This document shows positions 1 to 5,261 of a stretch of DNA of 11,956 bases, piece by piece. The stretch comes from an uncultured Butyricicoccus sp. GTDB lineage: Bacteria > Bacillota > Clostridia > Oscillospirales > Butyricicoccaceae. The stretch is taken from positions 1 through 11,956 of the forward strand of contig USLE01000013.1 of NCBI GenBank assembly GCA_900555465.1. The letters run 5' to 3'. The position numbers and the translations under genes are program-made. Under the pieces are notes generated by a model. It was not told the origin of the DNA and ran no database searches. It was given only the letters and a program-made list of their open reading frames with translations. How positions within the stretch are numbered: the first letter of the stretch is position 1; each line of letters starts with the position of its first letter.

Positions 1-1
1 C

Positions 2-2110
2 CATGACGGACGGGCCTTCGTGCGGCAGCGCCTGCCAGATGGTCTCGGTGATGAAGGGCATGAACGGGTGCAGCAGCTGCATCGCGCCGGACAGCACATA
101 GCACAGCACCTTCTGCACGTTCTCGTCGCCGTTCTGCAGGCGGGTCTTGGCGATCTCGATATACCAGTCGCAGAAGTTGTCCCAGATGAAGTCGTTGAGC
201 TTCGCGGCGGCAAGGCCGAGCTCATACTGGTCGATGTTGCGGGTGACCTCGGCGATCAGCGTGTTGTACCTGGAGACGATCCACTTGTCCTCCAGCGTTA
301 GGTTCTCCGGCAGCGCGGCCGCCTTGTCCTTATCGATCGTCAGGTTCATCTGGATGAAGCGGGATGCGTTCCAGATCTTGTTGCAGAAGTTGCGGCTCGC
401 CTCGACGCGCTCGGTCGAGAAGCGCATGTCGTTTCCGGGGCTGTTGCCGGTCGCGAGCGTGAAGCGCAGCGCGTCCGCGCCGTACTGGTCGATGATCTCG
501 AGCGGATCGATGCCGTTGCCGAGCGACTTGCTCATCTTGCGGCCCTGCGCGTCGCGCACGAGGCCGTGGATATACACGGTGTCGAACGGGGTTTCGCCCA
601 TGTGCTCGACGCCCGAGAAGATCATGCGCGCAACCCAGAAGAAGATGATGTCATAGCCCGTGACCAGCGTGGAGGTCGGGTAGAAATACTCAAGCTCCTT
701 GGTCTTTTCCGGCCAGCCGAGCGTGGAGAACGGCCACAGCGCGGAGGAGAACCAGGTATCCAGCACGTCCTCTTCCTGACGGATGTTTTTGCTGCCGCAC
801 TTCGGGCAGACGTGGATATCTTCCTTGGAAACGGTCATCTCGCCGCAGTCGTCACAGTAGAACGCCGGGATGCGGTGGCCCCACCACAGCTGACGCGAGA
901 TGCACCAGTCGTGCACGTTTTCCATCCAGCGCAGGTAGGTCTTGGAGAAGCGGTCGGGCACGAACCTGGTCTTGCCCTCCTTGACCACATCCATCGCGGG
1001 CTTCGCGAGCGGCGCCATCTTGACGAACCACTGCGCGGAGGTCATCGGCTCGACCGTCGTGCCGCAGCGGTAGCAGGTGCCGACGTTGTGCTCGTGGTCC
1101 TCGATCTTGACCAGATAGCCGCCCTCCTCGAGATCCTTGATGACCGCCTTGCGGCATTCGTAGCGGTCCATGCCCTGATACTTGCCGCCGTTTTCGTTGA
1201 CGGTCGCGTCCTCGTTGAACACAAGGATCTGCTCGAGGTTGTGGCGCTGGCCCATCTCGAAGTCGTTCGGGTCGTGGCAGGGCGTGACCTTGACGCAGCC
1301 CGTGCCGAATTCCATATCGACGTACTCGTCGCCGAAGATCGGGATCTCGCGGTTCATAATCGGCAGGATGCAGGTCTTGCCGATCAGGTGCTTGTAGCGC
1401 TCGTCGTTCGGGTTGACCGCCACGCCGGTGTCGCCCATGAAGGTCTCCGGGCGGGTGGTGGCTACGACAATCTCGCCCGAGCCATCGCTGAGCGGATAGC
1501 GGATGTGCCACAGCTTGCCCGGCTGGGTCTCGTACTCGACCTCGGCGTCACTCAGCGCGGTCGCGCAGTGCGGGCACCAGTTGATGATGCGGTGGCCCTT
1601 GTAGATCAGGCCCTTGTTATACAGGTTGACGAACACCTCGCGGACCGCCTTGGAGCAGCCCTCGTCCATCGTGAAGCGCTCGCGCTCCCAGTCGCAGGAT
1701 GAGCCGAGCTTTTTCAGCTGGCTGATGATGCGGTTGCCGTACTTGTGCTTCCAGTCCCACACGCGCTCGAGGAACTTCTCGCGGCCGAGGTCGTAGCGGG
1801 TCAGGCCCTCCTCCTTGCGGAGGTTCTCCTCTACCTTGATCTGGGTCGCGATGCCCGCGTGGTCGGTGCCGGGCATCCACAGCGCCTCGTACCCCTGCAT
1901 GCGCTTGGTGCGGATCAGGATGTCCTGAAGCGTTTCGTCAAACGCATGGCCCATGTGGAGCTGGCCGGTCACGTTCGGGGGCGGGATGACGATGGTATAG
2001 GGCTTTTTGTCCGGATTGACCTCAGCATGGAAAAAGCCGGAGTCGTTCCAGAAGCTGTACAGCTTGTCCTCGACCGATTTCGGGTCGTAGGTCTTTGGCA
2101 GTTCGCTCAT
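2..2110 (-). CDS. valS: Valine--tRNA ligase (ValRS), N-terminal 703 codons, 3' end outside window
   Basis: Class I aminoacyl-tRNA synthetase that charges tRNA-Val with valine in the cytosol and edits mischarged threonine. The frame is open from the ATG at 2108-2110 to the window edge. The Rossmann-fold ATP signature HMGH is at residues 52-55 (1946-1957), within [16 protein letters not shown]. The second signature KMSKS is at residues 525-529 (524-538). Between them lie the editing insertion and two Cys pairs (CPHC near residue 178 and CDDC...CPKC around 420-440), as in bacterial ValRS. ValRS is usually about 880 residues, so roughly the last 175 residues (rest of the anticodon-binding domain and the C-terminal coiled coil) are missing here. 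The start is supported by AAGGAG at 2119-2124, eight bases upstream, and by the typical opening [14 protein letters not shown]. Expression is controlled by the Val-specific T-box just upstream. No defect is seen in the visible part. Confidence 0.97.
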   Translation of the reverse strand, partial: MSELPKTYDPKSVEDKLYSFWNDSGFFHAEVNPDKKPYTIVIPPPNVTGQLHMGHAFDETLQDILIRTKRMQGYEALWMPGTDHAGIATQIKVEENLRKEEGLTRYDLGREKFLERVWDWKHKYGNRIISQLKKLGSSCDWERERFTMDEGCSKAVREVFVNLYNKGLIYKGHRIINWCPHCATALSDAEVEYETQPGKLWHIRYPLSDGSGEIVVATTRPETFMGDTGVAVNPNDERYKHLIGKTCILPIMNREIPIFGDEYVDMEFGTGCVKVTPCHDPNDFEMGQRHNLEQILVFNEDATVNENGGKYQGMDRYECRKAVIKDLEEGGYLVKIEDHEHNVGTCYRCGTTVEPMTSAQWFVKMAPLAKPAMDVVKEGKTRFVPDRFSKTYLRWMENVHDWCISRQLWWGHRIPAFYCDDCGEMTVSKEDIHVCPKCGSKNIRQEEDVLDTWFSSALWPFSTLGWPEKTKELEYFYPTSTLVTGYDIIFFWVARMIFSGVEHMGETPFDTVYIHGLVRDAQGRKMSKSLGNGIDPLEIIDQYGADALRFTLATGNSPGNDMRFSTERVEASRNFCNKIWNASRFIQMNLTIDKDKAAALPENLTLEDKWIVSRYNTLIAEVTRNIDQYELGLAAAKLNDFIWDNFCDWYIEIAKTRLQNGDENVQKVLCYVLSGAMQLLHPFMPFITETIWQALPHEGPSVM

Positions 2111-2189
2111 TGGTCTATCTCCTTTTGAATTTGATTGACAGGTTTTGGGGCGGGCGCATTATATCCCCACCCGGTTTTCCCGCGGAAAA

Positions 2190-2232
2190 ACAAAAAAAGC
2201 ACGCCTTCATCCAACATAGGACGAAGCGTGCT
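2190..2232 (-). terminator. Regulated intrinsic terminator of the valS T-box
   Basis: The hairpin pairs AGCACG (2198-2203) with CGTGCT (2227-2232) and CTTC (2205-2208) with GAAG (2223-2226), with one bulged C. On the minus strand it is followed by a run of seven T (2191-2198). Its upstream arm directly abuts the T-box sequence, so the antiterminator and terminator are mutually exclusive. Confidence 0.88.
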
Positions 2233-2505
2233 CCGTGGTACCACCTAAATTCGCGGCAGATGCCGCGCACTCATTGACCCGTAACGCGGGCAACGGGACG
2301 ATCTATTGCATGGCGCGCCGAGTCGTGGCCCAGGCCAGACTCTCTTGGGCCACGGCCCAATTCACCTTCACGCGCCCTACGGTTCAATCATCCTGCTCCA
2401 AAGCGACCTTCTCCCCATCCGCCGAAGGGCTTGCACCGAACCGCCCTCTCTCTGCACGCGCAAAACAGGGATACTCCTCTTTTTCATCGCATTTTGCGTA
2501 TTAAC
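2190..2505 (-). promoter_or_regulatory. T-box riboswitch leader of valS, GUC specifier
   Basis: Read on the minus strand, the leader has the T-box parts in order. A Stem I begins soon after the predicted start near 2505. It has an AGUA segment facing a GAA, as in the loop E motif, and the GAA is followed one base later by GUC, a valine codon (2405-2407). A distal region containing GAGAGAG and GGUGCAAGCCC follows the usual AG-bulge/distal-loop pattern. Further hairpins occupy about 2290-2390. The conserved T-box sequence AGGTGGTACCACGG lies at 2233-2246, where UGGU would pair with the 3' ACCA end of uncharged tRNA-Val. It overlaps the 5' side of the terminator. Uncharged tRNA-Val is therefore expected to favour antitermination and valS transcription. 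The specifier assignment rests on motif position and agrees with the downstream gene. Confidence 0.93.
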
Positions 2506-2511
2506 TTAATC

Positions 2512-2540
2512 AGTATAGCCATATTATATGGATTTGTCAA
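2512..2540 (-). promoter_or_regulatory. Promoter of the valS T-box transcript
   Basis: Minus-strand TTGACA (2535-2540) and TATACT (2512-2517) are separated by exactly 17 bases, a near-consensus housekeeping sigma promoter. Start is predicted near 2505, just before Stem I. It begins five bases beyond the stop codon of the upstream RHH gene, so some read-through from that gene into valS is also possible. Confidence 0.85.
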
Positions 2541-2544
2541 GCAA

Positions 2545-2730
2545 TTACTCTTCTTTTGTATCAATTTCTCCGTGTTCCGCTTCGTAATCGCGGATACACC
2601 GATAAATCAAGTGCATAACCTGTCCATTGATCGAGCGGCCTTCATATTTGGCAATGTACCGCAGCTTTAACCGTGTTTCATCATCCAGCCGGAGAGATAA
2701 ATGCTTTTTCTTTTCCATATCCACACCCAT
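2545..2730 (-). CDS. Small Arc-type ribbon-helix-helix DNA-binding protein
   Basis: A 61-residue protein with the fold pattern of Arc/MetJ-type ribbon-helix-helix (RHH) repressors. A short beta-strand segment KHLSLRLD (residues 9-16) is followed by a charged helix DETRLKLRYIAKYEG (17-31), then S-I-N-G-Q-V and a second helix ending IRDYEAE. RHH proteins are dimers whose paired strands insert in the major groove. The start is uncertain: ATG at 2730 has no good Shine-Dalgarno sequence. An in-frame ATG at 2718 (MEKKKHLSL) fits the family better and is preceded by GGGTGTGG. The gene is divergent from the small gene at 2832, and the shared interval carries palindromes, so autoregulation is likely by analogy. 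No toxin partner follows it; the next element downstream is the valS promoter. The target is inferred, not shown. Confidence 0.82.
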   Translation of the reverse strand: MGVDMEKKKHLSLRLDDETRLKLRYIAKYEGRSINGQVMHLIYRCIRDYEAEHGEIDTKEE

Positions 2731-2740
2731 TTTGAATTTA

Positions 2741-2805
2741 TTATGGGTTCATTTTACGCGCATAATATGTTATTATGTATTTAAGAACCCATAACGGGTT
2801 CTTAA
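2741..2805. promoter_or_regulatory. Divergent promoter region with nested inverted repeats (putative operators)
   Basis: TTATGGGTTC (2741-2750) recurs exactly inverted as GAACCCATAA (2785-2794). A second palindrome, TTAAGAACCC (2781-2790) / GGGTTCTTAA (2796-2805), overlaps it. A third, CATAATA-tgt-TATTATG (2761-2777), sits in the middle. Candidate promoters face outward: plus TTCATT (2748-2753), 17 bases, TATTAT (2771-2776); minus GGGTTC (2785-2790), 17 bases, TATTAT (2762-2767). The three GGGTTC half-sites overlap the -35 elements or start sites, which is where a repressor such as the adjacent RHH protein would act. The repeats are seen; the operator role is inferred. Confidence 0.6.
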
Positions 2806-2831
2806 TATTTAATGAAAAGGGAGTTTCCAAT

Positions 2832-3089
2832 ATGTACCGCTACGGATTCTATTATGCACGCATTTACCGTCTCAAACGCTGCCCACGCTGGATGAAACCC
2901 GCCATCCGGCAGGCAGAAATCGCAGAAAGCCTGCTTCGTCACTGTTATTTTGCACCCGATGTCTCTGACCTGTTCAGTCAGTACTGCCGCGGCGAAATCC
3001 TCAGGCTGCAGGAATATGCCCGCCAGTATTACCGCAGCGGCTGGAAGCACGGACGCTGCCGCCGTACCCACCACCACCGTATTTATTAA
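2832..3089 (+). CDS. Small basic hypothetical protein
   Basis: An 85-residue protein that I do not recognise. It is rich in Tyr, Arg, His and Cys: it opens MYRYGFYYARIYRLKR and ends with a basic tail containing RCRRTHHHRIY. The middle (about residues 24-68) could form amphipathic helices. No signal peptide or membrane segment is seen. AAGGGAG (2817-2823) lies eight bases before the ATG at 2832. An in-frame ATG at 2775 is rejected as the start because it falls within the predicted -10/palindrome region. The gene is divergent from the RHH regulator and shares its operator-like interval, so the two are probably co-regulated. The strong ribosome-binding site argues that it is real. Confidence 0.6.
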   Translation: MYRYGFYYARIYRLKRCPRWMKPAIRQAEIAESLLRHCYFAPDVSDLFSQYCRGEILRLQEYARQYYRSGWKHGRCRRTHHHRIY

Positions 3090-3116
3090 ACTGTAACTTT
3101 TTTCTTTTTTCACTTC

Positions 3117-3125
3117 TGTTATACT
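3117..3125 (+). promoter_or_regulatory. Extended -10 promoter upstream of the mini-ORF and membrane protein gene
   Basis: TGTTATACT combines an extended TG element (3117-3118) with a good -10 (TATACT, 3120-3125). No well-spaced -35 is visible in the T-rich stretch before it. Transcription would start near 3132, very close to the first Shine-Dalgarno sequence. Confidence 0.45.
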
Positions 3126-3146
3126 GGGGATAAGGAGGGGATCCAT

Positions 3147-3176
3147 ATGCGTAAAAAGCTGTTTATACTGCTCTGA
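3147..3176 (+). CDS. Nine-codon mini-ORF (leader peptide or remnant of a gene start)
   Basis: ATG at 3147 follows a very strong Shine-Dalgarno (AAGGAGGGG, about 3132-3140). It encodes MRKKLFILL and then stops with TGA at 3174-3176. The peptide looks like the first third of a signal peptide. The ribosome-binding context, GGAGGGGATCC, is nearly repeated as GGAGGATCCC before the next gene at 3196, only 19 bases after this stop. It could be a translated leader, or the start of a duplicated gene whose body was lost. It contains no run of one amino acid, so classic amino-acid attenuation is not suggested. Confidence 0.4.
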   Translation: MRKKLFILL

Positions 3177-3195
3177 CAATAAAAGGAGGATCCCA

Positions 3196-3660
3196 ATGAC
3201 AAAAGCAAAACAGCGCGGGCTGGCCGTTGCCGCCATGTTGGCGCTCATCATTGCTGTGTACTTTGCGTGGCAGGCGCTTGGGAAACAGCAAACCATCCAC
3301 GCGGAGCTCCGCACCGCGCGCATGGAACAGGCCGAAGTCGCCGCACCGGACGGCGTCCTGCAAGCGCAGGAGCTGCTTGCAGGGCCCGCAGAGCAGGACG
3401 GCGTGACCCTGCACCGCGCGGTATACTATCCGCAGGCGCAGGCGCTCGTCTGCTTTTTCGAGGACGAGGACCCCCACCGGGACATATATCCGGCAGCGCT
3501 GCCCGACGTCAATGCCACCTTCCTGCCGGAGGAACACGGCATCGCCGCCGTGATTTTTGAGGACGTGCCGCCCGAAGCGCTTTCCGGCGGGATCGTTGTG
3601 GATCTGACCGACTGGCAATTTGAAAGCTCGCACCCGGTCACCTTCGCGCTTGACGGCTGA
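3196..3660 (+). CDS. Hypothetical single-pass membrane-anchored protein
   Basis: A 154-residue protein of unknown function. A basic N-terminus (MTKAKQR) is followed by one hydrophobic segment at about residues 8-28 (GLAVAAMLALIIAVYFAW). An Ala/Glu-rich linker and an acidic domain of about 110 residues, predicted outside the membrane, come next. There is no lipobox Cys and no clear signal-peptidase site, so a retained N-terminal anchor is more likely than secretion. AAAGGAGG lies just before the ATG. The soluble part alternates short hydrophobic strands (LVCFFED, GIAAVIFEDV, GGIVVDLTDW), suggesting a small beta-rich domain. The gene follows the mini-ORF at 3147 and precedes the pheST leader; it has no visible functional link to pheST. 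Confidence 0.72.
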   Translation: MTKAKQRGLAVAAMLALIIAVYFAWQALGKQQTIHAELRTARMEQAEVAAPDGVLQAQELLAGPAEQDGVTLHRAVYYPQAQALVCFFEDEDPHRDIYPAALPDVNATFLPEEHGIAAVIFEDVPPEALSGGIVVDLTDWQFESSHPVTFALDG

Positions 3661-3705
3661 TTTCAGCAAAAAAATCCCGCTATCCCCTTGCAATTCGCCG
3701 TCAAG
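3649..3705 (+). repeat. Widely spaced 9-bp inverted repeat at the end of the membrane protein gene
   Basis: CTTGACGGC (3649-3657), overlapping the last codons, is exactly inverted as GCCGTCAAG (3697-3705) and followed by TGTGTTTTAATAA. The 39-base spacer also holds a small GCTGA/TCAGC hairpin. It may act as a weak terminator for the upstream gene, but it overlaps the predicted pheST promoter. The role is uncertain. Confidence 0.35.
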
Positions 3706-3716
3706 TGTGTTTTAAT
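3688..3716 (+). promoter_or_regulatory. Candidate promoter of the pheST T-box transcript
   Basis: TTGCAA (3688-3693), 17 bases, TTTAAT (3711-3716). Initiation near 3723 would place the start about 30 bases before the conserved Stem I elements, as expected for a T-box leader. The -10 could also be read one or two bases later in TTTTAATAAT. Confidence 0.5.
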
Positions 3717-3721
3717 AATCC

Positions 3722-3997
3722 TGTTATGAATAATGATACCTGCGATGAACAGGGAAAGTAACGCCATCCCCCTCTTTTCAGAGAAGGCGGCCTTTGGCTG
3801 CGAGCCGCCCAAAGAGACCTGACGCGAAGTTCCCCTGCGAGCACCGGCGCTGAACGGCTTTTTCCAGTAGGCGCAGGCGAGGTGACGCCCCGTTACCGGC
3901 GTTCAATGAGTGCCCGGCGCTGTCCGGGAATCAGGGTGGTACCACGGAAGATGTTTGCACGCCTTTCGTCCCTATCTGCGGGACGAAAGGCGTTTTT
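3722..3997 (+). promoter_or_regulatory. T-box riboswitch leader of pheST, UUC specifier
   Basis: Stem I carries AGTA (3757-3760) facing GAA (3826-3828), the loop E pattern. UUC (3830-3832), a phenylalanine codon, lies one base after the GAA, matching the downstream pheS. The distal hairpin GGCGGC...GCCGCC (about 3787-3810) includes the conserved UGCGAGCC. The T-box sequence AGGGTGGTACCACGG is at 3933-3947, with UGGU able to pair with the ACCA end of tRNA-Phe. The antiterminator competes with the terminator at 3959-3997. Uncharged tRNA-Phe should therefore raise pheST expression. The conserved sequence is closer to the T-box consensus than that of valS. Confidence 0.95.
3959..3997 (+). terminator. 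Regulated intrinsic terminator of the pheST T-box
   Basis: A perfect 14-bp stem, ACGCCTTTCGTCCC (3959-3972) with GGGACGAAAGGCGT (3980-3993), closes a 7-base loop and runs directly into a T tract (3993-3997). Confidence 0.9.
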
Positions 3998-4003
3998 GCG
4001 TCG

Positions 4004-4152
4004 TATAGGGGGTATCCATACCCCCTATATACGGAAACCGGTTCTGAAGAAACCGGTTTCCGATACCCCCGGACGCCGCCCCGGGCGGCTGGGTCGGGGT
4101 ATCAAAACCGTGATACATGCTCCCGGTTTTGATGGTTTTGCAATGCAAAACC
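4004..4152. repeat. Cluster of five adjacent inverted repeats between the T-box terminator and pheS
   Basis: Five hairpin-forming repeats lie nearly end to end. (1) TATAGGGGGTAT (4004-4015) / ATACCCCCTATA (4018-4029). (2) CGGAAACCGGTT (4032-4043) / AACCGGTTTCCG (4051-4062). (3) GATACCCC (4062-4069) / GGGGTATC (4096-4103), enclosing GCCGCCC/GGGCGGC (4075-4089). (4) ATCAAAACCG (4101-4110) / CGGTTTTGAT (4124-4133). (5) GGTTTTGCA (4134-4142) / TGCAAAACC (4144-4152). Listed arms are exact complements. ATACCCC and AAACCG recur across units. None has a T tract after it, so they are not ordinary terminators. A dispersed intergenic repeat (MITE/REP-like) or a structured mRNA leader are both possible. 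Confidence 0.8.
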
Positions 4153-4223
4153 CATTTATACGCGCTCACGCGCAAAAAACTTCGTTCCAACTGTAAAATC
4201 ACATTCCAAAGGAGAATGAAAAC

Positions 4224-5243
4224 ATGAAAGAAAAGCTGCAAGGCATTTTGCAGGCCGCCAAGGAGCAGCTTGCCGCTGCCGCGGACGCGCGTGCGCTCGA
4301 CGATGCGCGTGTGCGCTTCCTCGGCAAAAAGGGCGAGCTGACCGCACTGCTCAAGGGCATGAAGGACGTTGCGCCCGAGGAGCGCCCGGCCGTCGGCCAG
4401 ATGATCAACGACGTGCGCGCCGAGATCGAGTCCATCATCGAGCAGCGCCGCGAAGCCATCGCTGCGGCCGCCCTCGCACAGAAGCTCGAGGCCGAGACCA
4501 TCGACGTCACCCTGCCGGGCGAAGAAGTCGTCGTCGGCAAGGAGCACCCGCTCAACATCGTGCTCGATGAGCTCAAGGAGATCTTCATCGGCCTCGGCTT
4601 CTCGATCGCGGAAGGCCCGGAGGTCGAACTAGACCACTACAACTTTGAAGCGCTCAACATCCCAAAGGATCACCCCGCGCGCGACACGCAGGACACCTTC
4701 TATATTTCGGATAACGTGGTGCTCCGCACGCAGACCTCGGGCATGCAGGTGCGCGTTATGGAGCAGAAAAAGCCGCCGATCCGCATCATTGCGCCCGGCC
4801 GTGTGTACCGCTCGGACGCGGTCGACGCGACCCACTCCCCGCTGTTCCACCAGATCGAAGGCCTTGTCGTTGACAAGGGCATCCGCATGTCCGACCTCAA
4901 GGGCATCCTCGAGCTGTTCGCCAAAAAGCTGTACGGCGAGGACACGGTCGTCCGCTTCCGTCCGCACCACTTCCCGTTCACCGAGCCGTCCGCGGAAATG
5001 GATATCCAGTGCTACCGCTGCCACGGCGCGGGCTGCCCGCTCTGCAAGGGCGAGGGCTGGATCGAGATCCTCGGCTGCGGCATGGTGCACCCCAAGGTGC
5101 TCGAGACCAGCGGCATCGACCCGGAGGAATACTCGGGCTATGCGTTCGGCATCGGCCTGGAGCGCACGGTCATGGGCCGGTTCAAGATCGACGACATCCG
5201 CCTCTTTTATGAAAATGATGTGCGGTTCCTGCATCAATTTTAA
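4224..5243 (+). CDS. pheS: Phenylalanine--tRNA ligase alpha subunit
   Basis: The 339-residue catalytic subunit of the (alpha-beta)2 class II synthetase that charges tRNA-Phe. An N-terminal coiled-coil arm for tRNA binding spans about residues 1-85. The catalytic core follows: motif 1 region around 110-160 ([29 protein letters not shown]), motif 2 [22 protein letters not shown] (192-213), and motif 3 GIGLER (309-314). [13 protein letters not shown] (246-258) is the usual active-site stretch. Cys263, Cys266, Cys271 and Cys274 form a CxxC...CxxC knuckle common in bacterial PheS. Length is normal. The start is supported by AAAGGAG (4208-4214). pheT follows 18 bases later in the same operon, and the Phe T-box lies upstream. 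Confidence 0.98.
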   Translation: MKEKLQGILQAAKEQLAAAADARALDDARVRFLGKKGELTALLKGMKDVAPEERPAVGQMINDVRAEIESIIEQRREAIAAAALAQKLEAETIDVTLPGEEVVVGKEHPLNIVLDELKEIFIGLGFSIAEGPEVELDHYNFEALNIPKDHPARDTQDTFYISDNVVLRTQTSGMQVRVMEQKKPPIRIIAPGRVYRSDAVDATHSPLFHQIEGLVVDKGIRMSDLKGILELFAKKLYGEDTVVRFRPHHFPFTEPSAEMDIQCYRCHGAGCPLCKGEGWIEILGCGMVHPKVLETSGIDPEEYSGYAFGIGLERTVMGRFKIDDIRLFYENDVRFLHQF

Positions 5244-5261
5244 GAGAGGAGATTTTGCAAA

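Noticed and set aside
566..1702. 378-codon open frame antisense to valS
   Set aside because: It is a shadow of valS codon bias, with no family resemblance; the HIGH and KMSKS motifs fix the real frame on the minus strand.
2155..2165. Extra TATAAT on the minus strand between the valS terminator and valS
   Set aside because: No -35 at suitable spacing; the promoter at 2512-2540 and the T-box explain valS expression.
2802..3323. 173-codon minus-strand frame across the small genes at 2832-3196
   Set aside because: It has no ribosome-binding site and conflicts with three plus-strand starts that have strong Shine-Dalgarno sequences and with the promoter elements.
4004..4152. Possible CRISPR array
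   Set aside because: The hairpins are different from one another, there is no constant repeat separated by unique spacers of even length, and no cas genes are present.
3972..4547. 191-codon minus-strand frame reading through the hairpin array and the start of pheS
   Set aside because: It begins inside pheS antisense and crosses the T-box terminator. The part over 4004-4152 is explained by inverted repeats rather than by coding constraint.
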